NCBI RefSeq assembly: GCF_001746205.1
Contig: NZ_MDCO01000012.1
Coordinates: 889,128-953,127, forward strand
DNA: 64,000 bases
Direction of reading: 5' to 3'
Source: Brachyspira hampsonii
GTDB taxonomy: Bacteria > Spirochaetota > Brachyspiria > Brachyspirales > Brachyspiraceae
Shown: piece by piece, positions 49,321 to 58,360 of the stretch
How the letters are laid out: each line of letters starts with the position of its first letter
Position numbering within the stretch: position 1 is the stretch's first letter
Made by a program: the position numbers and the translations under genes
The notes under the pieces: model-generated
Seen by the model: the letters and a program-made list of their open reading frames with translations, nothing else
Databases searched by the model: none
Told to the model about the DNA's origin: nothing

Positions 49321-49436
49321 TTCGGTGACCATAGAGAAAGTGATACACCCGTTCCCATTCCGAACACGGCAGTTAAGCCTTTCATCGTCAATGGTACTGT
49401 AAGGGTAGCTTTACGGGAGAGTAGAACGTTGCCGGG
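49321..49436 (+). rRNA. rrf: 5S ribosomal RNA
   Basis: About 116 bases with the 5S core CCCGTTCCCATTCCGAACACGG and GGGAGAGTAG. The ends pair (TTCGGTGAC with GTTGCCGGG, allowing G-U), forming helix I. Confidence 0.95.
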
Positions 49437-49453
49437 TATATATTATATATTTT

Positions 49454-49487
49454 ATCCCAATAGATTTTTTCTGTTGGGATTTTTTTA
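49454..49487 (+). terminator. Terminator of the rRNA operon
   Basis: ATCCCAATAGA (49454-49464) pairs with TCTGTTGGGAT (49470-49480) with one G-U, then seven T. Confidence 0.88.
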
Positions 49488-49512
49488 TTTATATATTTAT
49501 TATGGATAATCT

Positions 49513-49743
49513 ATGAATAACAAAGAAAGAATTATAAAAATTATTAAAATTATAGCTTATCTATTTTCTTATATGATGGTTACTGTAGTTGCTTTTAATT
49601 ATGGTTATATGTTCTATGCAGTTAAATTTGATGGGGCTTCTGCTCCTCCTAGTATTTCTTTTATTTTTGCTATTCCTTTTATCGTTGCTATATTGGTATG
49701 TTTTATTATAATTAGAATAATTAAAAAGAGAATGAAAGATTAG
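49513..49743 (+). CDS. Small membrane protein, 76 residues
   Basis: Two hydrophobic segments (about 13-33 and 46-67) separated by a loop with a proline pair (SAPPS), and a basic C-terminus (KKRMKD). The start follows a weak GGA. Codon use matches the genome. It begins just 26 bases after the rRNA terminator, so its promoter is unclear; read-through from the rRNA operon is possible. No family recognised. Confidence 0.65.
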   Translation: MNNKERIIKIIKIIAYLFSYMMVTVVAFNYGYMFYAVKFDGASAPPSISFIFAIPFIVAILVCFIIIRIIKKRMKD

Positions 49744-49806
49744 TATAAAACTATTTTATTATAAATGCATACTAATTTATACAGATTATATTTATGATAT
49801 ATTGAA

Positions 49807-49901
49807 AATATTACTTTATTCAAAATAATCAGTTTATATATACATTATATAGCTATTTTTATTTATTATATAATAAAAATCATTTTGGAGGTTTGTGAAT
49901 A
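49807..49901 (+). promoter_or_regulatory. Duplicated leader, copy 1
   Basis: A 23-base block at 49807-49829 (AATATTACTTTATTCAAAAT and three more bases) is identical to 50229-50251. Downstream both have a TATAAT (49869-49874 here) and end in TTTTGGAGGTTT before the start codon. Confidence 0.65.
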
Positions 49902-50174
49902 ATGGAGAAAGAAAAGAAAAAGATTATGGTTATTTCTGGTTCTATATTTAGTATTATAATTATTATACCCCTTACTTTAGTTATTTATAATCTTAAATTA
50001 GAAAATGCTTCTTATCTTCCAAATACTTTTTCAAAATATGCTGTATCTTTTTTAATAGCATTTATAATCATTCAGCTAATATCAGTAATTTTTAATAAAC
50101 TTATATTACTTGTTTTAACTTTAATTGCTGCAATTCTTATAAAGAAAATAGTAAAATATGAGGAAGATGAATAA
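49902..50174 (+). CDS. Small membrane protein, 90 residues
   Basis: A lysine-rich start (MEKEKKKIMV) followed by three hydrophobic segments at about 10-28, 43-62 and 64-82, ending KKIVKYEEDE. Strong ribosome site GGAGG. The leader is a copy of the one before the Bax-inhibitor gene, so the two may be controlled together. No family recognised; loosely similar in size and layout to the 76-residue protein upstream. Confidence 0.65.
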   Translation: MEKEKKKIMVISGSIFSIIIIIPLTLVIYNLKLENASYLPNTFSKYAVSFLIAFIIIQLISVIFNKLILLVLTLIAAILIKKIVKYEEDE

Positions 50175-50228
50175 ATTTAATTTTTCTTATAAGAATTATA
50201 TTTATACTTTTATCATAAAAATATAAAA

Positions 50229-50333
50229 AATATTACTTTATTCAAAATAATTAGTTATACTTTATACTAGTATTTTATTAAACTTATTGTATAATAAATA
50301 ATTAAGTAAAAATAATTTTGGAGGTTTTTAATT
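50229..50333 (+). promoter_or_regulatory. Duplicated leader, copy 2
   Basis: Matches copy 1: the shared 23-base block at 50229-50251, TATAAT at 50290-50295 and TTTTGGAGGTTT ending just before the ATG at 50334. Confidence 0.65.
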
Positions 50334-51068
50334 ATGGCAAATCCTGTTTTATCAGATAAGGCATTTAATTATGCATCAAGTTATGAAAATGAAAATGCGA
50401 TGACACTTAATGGGGCAATTAACAAATCAATAATACTTACATTGATATTAATGCTTTCAGCTATGGTAAGTGTATTCTTTGTTTTAGCTTCTAATCCTGA
50501 ATTTCTTTATCCTGCAGCTTTAGGATCATCTATAGGTGCTTTTGTTTTAGCTTTGATAATGACTTTCAAAAAAGAATTATCTAAAGTTTTTTCTATACTT
50601 TATGCTATACTTGAAGGTATTGCTATAGGGGCGGTTTCCTATGTATTTAATGCTGCTTATGATGGTATAGTTGTTCAGGCTGTATTTCTTACATTTTTAG
50701 ATTTATTTATAATGTTAGTTTTATACAGATTTAGAATAATAAGAGTAACAGAAAAATTGAGAAGTGTGATTATGGTATCTACTTTATGTATAGGTCTTGT
50801 ATATTTAGTTAATTTTATAATGTCATTTTTTGGTGCTAGAATACCTTTCTTGTATGGTTCAAGTCCTTTAAGTATTGGAATAAGTATAGTAATAGTTCTT
50901 ATTGCTTCTTTCAATCTTCTTTTGGATTTTGATTTTATGGAGAAAGGAGAGCAGTATAATATGCCTAAATATTTTGAGTGGTATGCTGCTTTCGGACTTC
51001 TTGTTACTTTAGTATGGCTTTATTTAGAGATATTAAAACTTTTAGCTAAGTTTAGAAGCAGAGATTAA
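50334..51068 (+). CDS. Bax inhibitor-1/YccA family membrane protein
   Basis: A 244-residue protein with about seven membrane segments after a soluble N-terminus of about 25 residues. The family-type central and C-terminal features are IAIGAVSYVFNAAYDG, SIVIVLIASFNLLLDFDFMEKG (the acidic pair forms part of the calcium/pH sensor in BI-1 homologues) and EWYAAFGLLVTLVWLYLEILKLL near the end. Members are multi-pass proteins linked to stress tolerance or calcium leak; YccA of E. coli binds FtsH. It ends at a clear terminator. Confidence 0.9.
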   Translation: MANPVLSDKAFNYASSYENENAMTLNGAINKSIILTLILMLSAMVSVFFVLASNPEFLYPAALGSSIGAFVLALIMTFKKELSKVFSILYAILEGIAIGAVSYVFNAAYDGIVVQAVFLTFLDLFIMLVLYRFRIIRVTEKLRSVIMVSTLCIGLVYLVNFIMSFFGARIPFLYGSSPLSIGISIVIVLIASFNLLLDFDFMEKGEQYNMPKYFEWYAAFGLLVTLVWLYLEILKLLAKFRSRD

Positions 51069-51091
51069 AGATTATATAATTTGAATTAAAG

Positions 51092-51122
51092 AGCATGCAT
51101 ATTAATTTATGCATGCTTTTTT
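51092..51122 (+). terminator. Terminator of the Bax-inhibitor gene
   Basis: AGCATGCATA (51092-51101) and its exact complement (51108-51117), six-base loop, then a T run. Confidence 0.85.
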
Positions 51123-51308
51123 ATTTGCATTAGAATTTTAATTTATGAATTATATTTTTTCTAAAATAGTATGAAACAATACTAATATTCAAAAAATTTT
51201 AATTGCTTATTTTTGATAAAAAATATTAATATTCAAAACGCTTCAATTCCTAGTATTTGATATGGAGAATATTAATAAAAATAAATGTATAAATGTTTGA
51301 CAAAGTTT

Positions 51309-51420
51309 TTATTTAATGAATATCTTATCAACTTTTTTTGTCGCACCCCATACTTAACAGTACTTCCTTCGGTCGCAGGGGACTTCGTCAAAGTTGCAAA
51401 AAAAAAGACTAGGGTTTTGA
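51309..51420. repeat. Decayed coding-like repeat, copy 1
   Basis: A GC-rich island within AT-rich DNA. On the minus strand a 41-codon open stretch without a start reads FATLTKSPATEGSTVKYGV then RQKKLIRYSLNKN. A second, more damaged relative lies at about 51640-51720. The plus strand has direct repeats GTCGCA (before CCCC and before GGGG). Confidence 0.45.
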
Positions 51421-51639
51421 AGGTTTATAATTAATGAAAATTTATTAGCTTATTCTTAATTCATGCAATTTCATTTATTAATAATTTTATATTGTTACTA
51501 TCTAGCTATTAAATATAAAACTTGTACAAATATTTATGATGTGTAGAATTTTATTTATAGATTTGCAAACGCTTCAAAGTTATTGTAGATATGAATATTA
51601 AATAATAAGCATTGAATAATTAAATCTAGCTGATGAACT

Positions 51640-51826
51640 TTTTTAATGAATATTTTATCAGTTTTTATTTATCTGTTTTTTGTGCGTTCACTCAAAGATT
51701 CAAAAAAGATTTGGCAGTATATAAATATTTATTATTCTATATAACGCACGGTTAATTAAATCTTATAAAAGTAATACAAAAATGAGATATAAGATAAAAA
51801 ATATAAAGGGTGGGAAATGTAATTGA
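51640..51826. repeat. Decayed coding-like repeat copy 2 plus G-rich element copy D
   Basis: On the minus strand a broken frame reads AQKTDK, stop, KLIKYSLKK, matching the end of copy 1. ATAACGCACGGTTAA at 51741-51755 and GGGTGGGAAATG at 51808-51819 then match the G-rich elements at 14.8 and 20.2 kb. The rest of the gap 51123-51956 is plain AT-rich sequence with short internal repeats (for example TATTAATATTCAAAA). Confidence 0.45.
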
Positions 51827-51956
51827 ATTTTAAAATCTTTATTACATACACGCCATTTAAATTGTAGTTCAATTTCTAGTTTTATCTTCAAAAAAATCAA
51901 AATTCATATTTAGTTTATAAGTAAAAAGGCTGGAATATGTTATTAAAACATATAAT

Positions 51957-51998
51957 AAAAAAGACAGCTTCCTAAAACTTTAAGAAACCGTCTTTTTT
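51957..51998 (-). terminator. Terminator of the symporter gene
   Basis: An imperfect stem of AAAAAGAC..CTTC against GAA..GTCTTTTTT (51957-51998); the minus strand ends in a T run. Confidence 0.65.
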
Positions 51999-52032
51999 AT
52001 ATTCTCATTCTAATTTAAATAATTAAATAAAA

Positions 52033-53214
52033 TCAAGCTGCATCTTTTTTTATTTTAGTTTGATAGAACCAATCAACAAATACTGCTATAGCATTATCAC
52101 CAGATACATTAGCAGCAGTACCAAATGAATCTTGAGTTAAATATAATGCTATCATTAAGCCCTGTAATTCTTCTCCTGTTATTCCAATCATATATAAGAA
52201 AGGCAAAGCACTCATAACAGCACCTCCAGGAGCACCAGGAGCAGCAACCATAGCTATACCTAACATAAGTATAAAAGGAAGTATTGAACTATAAGTAGGA
52301 CTTTGTCCTAATATTAATATAACAGCAGTAGAACAGCAAGTTAATGTAATCATAGAACCTGCCAAGTGTATAGTAGCACAAAGAGGTATTACAAATTTTC
52401 TTATTTGTTCTGATACTCCGTTTTTCTCAGCTGCTATTAAGCTAACAGGTATAGTGGCAGCACTGCTTTGAGTACCTATAGCTGTAAAGTAAGGCGGTAT
52501 TTGATTTTTTATAAGCATTATAGGAGATTTCTTTCCTATAGCACCGGAAATTACAAATAAAGCGGTTATATAAAGCAAATGAAGAATAATAACAACAACA
52601 AATACTTTAGCAAATATTACTATAATATGCTGTATGCTTCCTGCATAAGCCAAATTAGCAAATGTACCTAAAATATGAAGAGGAAGTATAGGAATAATGA
52701 TATTTTTTAATATAGTTTGTATAACCTCTTCAGAATCTTTTACTATAGAAAATAATTCTGCTCCCTGTCCTTTAGGTCTTAATAAAGTGATACCTATACC
52801 TAATATAAAAGCAAATATTACAGCTGATGTAACATCAAATAATGGTTTAAGAGGTATAGTGAAATAACTTTCCAAACCAGATTCTAATTTTACATTGCTT
52901 AAAGTAGCTGAACCCAAAAGTGTAGGAAAAAGATTAGAAGCTACAAAAAATGCTATACTTCCTGCTATCAATGTGGAAGCATAAGATATAATAACTGTAA
53001 TACCTATTAATTTAGGGGCTCCTTCTGTTAAATTAGCAATACCATAACCTATAAATGTTACGACCATCAAAGGTATAATAAAGTTTAAAAATAAACTGAA
53101 TATTGCACTTATAGTTACAAATATTCTAACTATAGGTGCGGGAAGAAACATACCGACTAATATACCTAAAATTATACCTATAATAATTCTAGGTAAGAGA
53201 CCTATTTTTTTCAT
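52033..53214 (-). CDS. Dicarboxylate/amino-acid:cation symporter (DAACS family)
   Basis: A 393-residue membrane protein (start ATG 53214, six to seven bases after GGAG; the ATG 12 bases upstream overlaps that site). Eight helices and two re-entrant loops are expected. The first loop is AIGTQSSAATIPVSLIAA near 250-267, the second around PGAPGGAVMSALPFL near 335, and the substrate helix has TQDSFGTAANVSGDNA (Asp and Asn contact substrate). These signatures define glutamate, serine/threonine or C4-dicarboxylate carriers, and the substrate is not decided by sequence. Confidence 0.9.
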   Translation of the reverse strand: MKKIGLLPRIIIGIILGILVGMFLPAPIVRIFVTISAIFSLFLNFIIPLMVVTFIGYGIANLTEGAPKLIGITVIISYASTLIAGSIAFFVASNLFPTLLGSATLSNVKLESGLESYFTIPLKPLFDVTSAVIFAFILGIGITLLRPKGQGAELFSIVKDSEEVIQTILKNIIIPILPLHILGTFANLAYAGSIQHIIVIFAKVFVVVIILHLLYITALFVISGAIGKKSPIMLIKNQIPPYFTAIGTQSSAATIPVSLIAAEKNGVSEQIRKFVIPLCATIHLAGSMITLTCCSTAVILILGQSPTYSSILPFILMLGIAMVAAPGAPGGAVMSALPFLYMIGITGEELQGLMIALYLTQDSFGTAANVSGDNAIAVFVDWFYQTKIKKDAA

Positions 53215-53392
53215 TTTTTTCTCCATTTGTTTTATATAATTTTTATTATTCTATGTATAGTATTATATAAATTTTTTGTATGCATTCAACTAGTATATGT
53301 AAATTTTAGTTTTTTTTATTTTTAGTATAAAATTATCATCTATTTTATTATACAAATAATACTTTATTGTTTATTTCAAAATATAAAATAAT

Positions 53393-53420
53393 TTGACAAA
53401 TTAATCTATTTTAGTATAAT
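53393..53420 (+). promoter_or_regulatory. Sigma-70 promoter of ispF
   Basis: TTGACA at 53393-53398, 16-base spacer, TATAAT at 53415-53420, 30 bases before the ATG. Confidence 0.75.
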
Positions 53421-53450
53421 TTAAACACTTATAATCAAGGATATTAGTAA

Positions 53451-53927
53451 ATGAGAATAGGCTATGGATACGATTCACATGTATTTGCTGATAATCGTAA
53501 ATTGATATTGTCCGGAATAGAAATCCCTTATGAATTAGGATTAAAAGGTCATTCAGATGCTGATGCAGTTATTCATGCTTTGATAGACTCTATATTAGGG
53601 GCTTTGGCATTAGGGGATATAGGAAGTCATTTTCCTGATAATGACGAACAATATAAAGATATTTCTTCTATAGTCCTATTAGAAAAAACAGTTTCAATTA
53701 TGCAGGAAAAAAACTATGAAATATCAAATACTGATATTACGATTATATTGGAAAAACCAAAATTAAGAAAATATATAGATACTATGAGAGAAAATCTATC
53801 CAAAATTCTTAAAACTGATATAGAAAATGTTTCGATAAAAGCTAAAACTAATGAAAAAATGGATTCTATAGGCAGAGGAGAAGGCATAGCAGTTCATTGT
53901 GTATCTTTACTAAAAAAAACAAAATAA
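53451..53927 (+). CDS. ispF: 2-C-methyl-D-erythritol 2,4-cyclodiphosphate synthase
   Basis: The fifth step of the non-mevalonate isoprenoid pathway. The 158-residue protein has metal ligands Asp8 and His10 (GYDSH) and His42, the same numbers as in E. coli IspF, plus LKGHSDADAVIHALIDSILGA-type core residues, GDIGSHFPD and NEKMDSIGRGEGIAVH near the C-terminus. The enzyme is a cytoplasmic trimer. The next gene, an isoprenoid-condensing enzyme, starts 18 bases later. Confidence 0.96.
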   Translation: MRIGYGYDSHVFADNRKLILSGIEIPYELGLKGHSDADAVIHALIDSILGALALGDIGSHFPDNDEQYKDISSIVLLEKTVSIMQEKNYEISNTDITIILEKPKLRKYIDTMRENLSKILKTDIENVSIKAKTNEKMDSIGRGEGIAVHCVSLLKKTK

Positions 53928-53944
53928 AAATTCAGGAAAAATAT

Positions 53945-54949
53945 ATGGCAACAAAAATTAATACGAAATATTTACTAGATTTAGTTTCAAGAAGTTTTGC
54001 TTTGACTATACCTCTATTGGATAAGAATAAAAAAAATAAGGTTGAAGTTCAATATTTGCTTGCTAGAATAATAGATACTATAGAGGATTCAAGCCATACA
54101 ATACAGGATAAGGAAACATTAATAACAGGATTTATAAATATATTAAAATCAGAAAATACTGATAATTTAGAAAATTTAAAAAATGTAGTGATAGAGCATA
54201 CTATAAATGAAAATGATAAAGTTTTAATAGAAAATATAGATGTAGTTCTTAAATCATTTTTTACTTTTAAGCAGGAAATAAAAAATATATCTATTTCATA
54301 TTTAAGAGAAATGGGATATGGTATGGTTTATTATCAGGATCATGTTATATCAACATTTGAGGATTTAGATGATTATTGTTATTATGTTGCCGGTACTGTC
54401 GGACTTTATCTTAGTGAGCTTACAAAGATATTGGATAATTTAGAATTGGACAGAGAGAAAGCTAAGAGCTTGGGTAGATTTTTACAGAAAGTTAATATTA
54501 TTAAAGATGCCAAATTAGATTATAGAGAGAAAAGAGTTTTTTGGCCTTTAAGTTTATTTGAAAATGAGAATCCGGCTCCTTATTTTGAAGATGGGGCTTA
54601 TATGGATAAATCTATGGAAATTTTAGTAAAAATGATAGAATCTGCTATGAATGAGTTTCAAAATTCTATAGAATATATTATGGCAATAGATAAAAAAGCA
54701 TTAGGCTACAGGCATTTTTGTTTGGTTGCAGTTCTTATGGGATATGAAACTATAAAACTTATGAAAAACAATTATAATATATTTATGGGTGAAACTGTAA
54801 AGATACCTAGAAAAAATACATTAGAAATAGTTGCAAAAGTTAAGGCTGATTTTTATACCAATAAGAGATTGGAAGATTTATTAGAAAAAGCATTCACAAA
54901 AGAATTAGTACAAAGCGAATCTGAAAGTACTGCAAATAATAATGAATAA
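53945..54949 (+). CDS. Squalene/phytoene synthase family enzyme, squalene-synthase-like
   Basis: A 334-residue all-helical prenyl-condensing enzyme. The start at 53945 has AGGA upstream and gives SRSFALTIPLL, the family N-terminus. The first Asp motif is DTIED at 44-48. DDYCYYVAGTVGLYLSEL (142-159) and LQKVNIIKDAKLD with the second Asp motif at 188-192, followed by FWP, resemble eukaryote-type squalene synthases (LQKTNIIRD..ED, FWP) more than bacterial HpnC/HpnD or phytoene synthases. This suggests head-to-head coupling of two farnesyl diphosphates. The product and downstream use are unknown. Cotranscribed with ispF. Confidence 0.85.
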   Translation: MATKINTKYLLDLVSRSFALTIPLLDKNKKNKVEVQYLLARIIDTIEDSSHTIQDKETLITGFINILKSENTDNLENLKNVVIEHTINENDKVLIENIDVVLKSFFTFKQEIKNISISYLREMGYGMVYYQDHVISTFEDLDDYCYYVAGTVGLYLSELTKILDNLELDREKAKSLGRFLQKVNIIKDAKLDYREKRVFWPLSLFENENPAPYFEDGAYMDKSMEILVKMIESAMNEFQNSIEYIMAIDKKALGYRHFCLVAVLMGYETIKLMKNNYNIFMGETVKIPRKNTLEIVAKVKADFYTNKRLEDLLEKAFTKELVQSESESTANNNE

Positions 54950-55029
54950 ATAAAGTATTATATTTCAAATTTAAAGTCTTGTTTTTTGTATTGATATATA
55001 TTAAAATTATTCACGGAGTTGTAATTATT

Positions 55030-56967
55030 ATGTTTATTAGAAAATTCTGTATTATATTATCTATTTTTATATTTAGTGCATTTCACTTATTTTCTCAATC
55101 AAATAAAGAAGATGGAAATGTTTTTAAAGATTCTAAATATATAAAAAGCGAAGAGGAAGCGAAAGCGGCATATACTTTAGCTTTGTATTATAAAGAACGT
55201 GCATTAGCTAGAAAAACAGCAGATGAACAAACTATAAAGGATTTGGAAAGTGCTAAAGTAATACTTCAGGAAGTTGTTAAATATGTGCAAAATAAAGAGA
55301 TATATATAACATTGGCTGAAACGCATGAGGCTTTGGGGGAATATTATGAGAGTTCAAAAATTTATGACGGATTAGTTTTTGATTCTCCTGATGATATTGA
55401 TATATTGTTTAAAGCGGCAGAAAGAAATATATTTATTATGAATAATATTGATAAGGCAAGATATTATTTGGAAACAGCTTATGAGATAGATAATTCATAT
55501 AATGATGTTTTAATATTATTAGGCTATACACATTATCAAAAAAGAGAACTAGATAAAGCGGTATATTATTTTTCAAAAGTAGATGAAACTAAAAAATCAA
55601 GTAATAATAACAATTATTTAAACTATTATAATTTTTATTATGGTATGAGTGAGTTTTATTTAAGCAGATTTTCTAGTGCTGTAAATAGATTCAAAAAATT
55701 AGAAAATGTACAATTATCTCCGGCGGATAAATATACTGCTTCTTATGGTATAGTAAAAAGTTATCAGGCTTTAGAAAAATATGATGAGGCTTATTCTAAT
55801 AGTATTAGTATAGAAGATGGTTTATTTTTGAGTGCATATTTAAGTTTTATGTCTGACAAATATGATGAAAAATTATTTAATGAAATAGACACTTCAAGCC
55901 ATAATACTCCTAAAATATTGTCTATAATTACTGAAGCTAAGACTTCTGGATACAGTAATGCTCTTAATATAATAGAAACTGATTTAGACAGAAGAGAAAT
56001 TGATTTAGATATTATACAAGCATATTATAAAATGATTTATGAAATAGGAAGCAAAGAAAATAAAATGAATTCTGAAATGGATATAATATCATTTTATTTG
56101 ATGATTAAAAATATAGATGCTTTGCCTAAACATATAGATAATTTAATAAGCTATGATAATAGCGGAAAATTTAATAATTTATATTTACAGGCAGCTTTAG
56201 AGTTTAAAAATCAAAATGATTTCAATTCATCAAAAGAGATGTTAAATAAATATTTATCGTTAAATAATAATAATATAAAAGAAAATGAATTAGTATCATT
56301 GGTATTGACAGCAAGCGATATAGGAGAAAGCGAACTTGCTATAAAGAGTATTGAAAAATATGAAAAAGAAAAATATTCCTACAGTTATTTGAAGGCTTAT
56401 GCCTCATTGATAAATAATGATGAAGTTAATGCCAATAAATACTTGAATGAAGATTTTGAATATTTCAGTAATAATAAGTCAAATACTAATGATTATAGAA
56501 TAAATATTCCTTATGTAACATCATTAGCATTGGACAATACTAATTCAGCATTACTATATGCCAATTATAAATACTCTCAGGATACAAATTCAGCAGAAAA
56601 TATGAATAGTTTATCTTGGGCATTGGTTTCATTAGGCAGTGATTTGGATAAAGCTATACTTCTTTCTAAAGATGCTGTTAAATTAGAGCCTGATTCTCCT
56701 CACTATATAGATACTTTAGGTTTTGCATATTATAAAAAAGGCGATTATGATAATGCTTTAAAAACATTATTAAGAGCTGCTTTATATGCAGATGATGATT
56801 CCAAAGCTGAAATATATGCACATATTGCTGATGCTTACTATGCAAAAAATGATTATAAAAATGCACTTAAATATTATAGAAAATCAATATCTTCCTATAA
56901 AAAAGAATTCGATTATGATGAAAACAGAATAAAAGATAAGATCGAAAGTTTAACAGAGAAACAATAA
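55030..56967 (+). CDS. Secreted TPR-repeat protein
   Basis: A 645-residue protein. The start at 55030 gives a signal peptide (MFIRKFCIILSIFIFSAFHL, ending FSQS); an upstream in-frame start at 54979 would add 17 residues before it and lacks a ribosome site. The mature protein is a chain of tetratricopeptide repeats: clear units around residues 85-200 (YYESSKIYDGLVFDSPDDI, YLETAYEIDNSYNDVLILL) and at the C-terminus (ALVSLGSDLDKAILLSKDA, YYKKGDYDNALKTLLRAA, YYAKNDYKNALKYYRKS). It is probably a periplasmic scaffold. The LolA/LolB-like gene follows 44 bases later. Confidence 0.82.
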   Translation: MFIRKFCIILSIFIFSAFHLFSQSNKEDGNVFKDSKYIKSEEEAKAAYTLALYYKERALARKTADEQTIKDLESAKVILQEVVKYVQNKEIYITLAETHEALGEYYESSKIYDGLVFDSPDDIDILFKAAERNIFIMNNIDKARYYLETAYEIDNSYNDVLILLGYTHYQKRELDKAVYYFSKVDETKKSSNNNNYLNYYNFYYGMSEFYLSRFSSAVNRFKKLENVQLSPADKYTASYGIVKSYQALEKYDEAYSNSISIEDGLFLSAYLSFMSDKYDEKLFNEIDTSSHNTPKILSIITEAKTSGYSNALNIIETDLDRREIDLDIIQAYYKMIYEIGSKENKMNSEMDIISFYLMIKNIDALPKHIDNLISYDNSGKFNNLYLQAALEFKNQNDFNSSKEMLNKYLSLNNNNIKENELVSLVLTASDIGESELAIKSIEKYEKEKYSYSYLKAYASLINNDEVNANKYLNEDFEYFSNNKSNTNDYRINIPYVTSLALDNTNSALLYANYKYSQDTNSAENMNSLSWALVSLGSDLDKAILLSKDAVKLEPDSPHYIDTLGFAYYKKGDYDNALKTLLRAALYADDDSKAEIYAHIADAYYAKNDYKNALKYYRKSISSYKKEFDYDENRIKDKIESLTEKQ

Positions 56968-57011
56968 ATAGGTTTTATATTCTATATTAATTTTTAAGAG
57001 GTTTATAAATA

Positions 57012-57731
57012 ATGATAAAGAATAATACTATAATATTTATTATATTTCTATTAATTTCTAGTTTGGCATTCAGTCAAAATGAAAATGAAGTTATGAAAGA
57101 GGCTTTTAATAGGTTTTCAAAATCTCCTTTTACAAGCATATACTCATCAGGCGGAGCTTTTTACAGCGGCGATGATTTAGATCAAATGCCTATGTTAGTT
57201 AATTACTATAAGAATAGCAATAATAAATATATGAATGTTGTTGACGGACTTTTAGGCAGTCTTATATTTGATGCTAAAGTTAATAATAATAGTCTTACTT
57301 TAGATTTAGCTGAAGCAGAGGCTCCTTTAAAGAGAAATTTTGATGAGTTTGCATTGGAAGCACCTATTATGCGTTTCCCTAAGGTTTATGCTGATATACT
57401 TGATTATAAATTTATAGATTTGTCTAAAAAAATAATAAGCAGTAATATAACTTTGGGAAAGAATTGGCATACATTGCAAATAGGCTATAATGATAGGGTA
57501 GATACTATAGTTTTTTCAGCATCTACTTACAGGGTAAGAAGTTTTTCTACTGCTTTTATGGATAATGTTGTCAGTGTAGAATTGGGTTCTTATACAACTG
57601 TTAATAATATGCCTTATCCTAAAGAGTTTATAATGAAAAGCAAAGTTGATAAAAGAGAACTCCGCTATAATGTTACAAATGTATCTGCAGGGGATAGAGC
57701 AAAACAAGATGCCAAAAAATTGGGCTGGTAA
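57012..57731 (+). CDS. Secreted LolA/LolB-like protein
   Basis: A 239-residue protein with signal peptide MIKNNTIIFIIFLLISSLAF. The mature half-barrel-like sequence (YKNSNNKYMNVVDGLLGSLIFDAK, VYADILDYKFIDLSKKI, TIVFSASTYRVRSFSTAF, MPYPKEFIMKSKVDKRELRYNV) resembles LolA/LolB lipoprotein carriers in strand pattern, but no lipobox cysteine is present and no family can be named firmly. It lies between the TPR protein and rsmG. Confidence 0.55.
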   Translation: MIKNNTIIFIIFLLISSLAFSQNENEVMKEAFNRFSKSPFTSIYSSGGAFYSGDDLDQMPMLVNYYKNSNNKYMNVVDGLLGSLIFDAKVNNNSLTLDLAEAEAPLKRNFDEFALEAPIMRFPKVYADILDYKFIDLSKKIISSNITLGKNWHTLQIGYNDRVDTIVFSASTYRVRSFSTAFMDNVVSVELGSYTTVNNMPYPKEFIMKSKVDKRELRYNVTNVSAGDRAKQDAKKLGW

Positions 57732-57737
57732 TAATTT

Positions 57738-58358
57738 ATGCATTATGATTTTGTATTAGACAATATCAGCAATAATATAAAAATTGATGAATGTAAAAAA
57801 GAAAAACTTATAGAGTATGCTTCTTTGGTTATAGATTATAATAGAAATATAAATATCACAGGAGCAAAAACTGAAGAAGATTTTTTTAATGATCATATTG
57901 CTGACTGTCTTCTTGCTTTAGATATATTTTCTGATTATAATAATATAATAGATATAGGCTCAGGGGCAGGACTTCCTTCTATACCGCTTGCTATTGTATT
58001 TGATAATAAAAAATTTACATTATGCGAATCTAAAAATAAAAAGGCTGAATTTTTAAGATTGGTCAAAGATAAATTAGAATTAAATAATATAGAAGTGAAA
58101 TGTATAAATGCTTATGAGATAAAAGAAAAATATGATACTATTACTTCAAGAGCATTTTCAGATATAGCTGTACTTTTTAAAATATTTAATAAACTGAAAA
58201 CAAAAAATTCAAGATTAATTTTATATAAAGGTAAGAAAGAAAAAATAGAAGAAGAATTAAAAAAAGCAAATATTTCAAAAAGCAAATATACTGTAGAAAT
58301 AAAAAAGTTAGCAAATAAAGATAAAGAGAGGCATATAGTTATAATATCCAATATATAA
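57738..58358 (+). CDS. rsmG: 16S rRNA (guanine-527-N7) methyltransferase
   Basis: A 206-residue SAM-dependent enzyme. The N-terminal helix NRNINITGAKTEEDFFNDHIADC is typical of RsmG/GidB, followed by the SAM motif IIDIGSGAGLPSIPLAI near 70-86, and ITSRAFSDIAVLF in the middle. It is cytoplasmic and modifies G527 in the 530 loop; loss confers low-level streptomycin resistance in other bacteria. It ends two bases from the convergent membrane-protein gene, with no terminator in between. Confidence 0.94.
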   Translation: MHYDFVLDNISNNIKIDECKKEKLIEYASLVIDYNRNINITGAKTEEDFFNDHIADCLLALDIFSDYNNIIDIGSGAGLPSIPLAIVFDNKKFTLCESKNKKAEFLRLVKDKLELNNIEVKCINAYEIKEKYDTITSRAFSDIAVLFKIFNKLKTKNSRLILYKGKKEKIEEELKKANISKSKYTVEIKKLANKDKERHIVIISNI

Positions 58359-58360
58359 TA

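Noticed and set aside
51336..51405. GC-rich island as a tRNA or structured RNA gene
   Set aside because: No cloverleaf could be drawn and the inverted pairing is poor; the minus-strand coding-like reading fits better.
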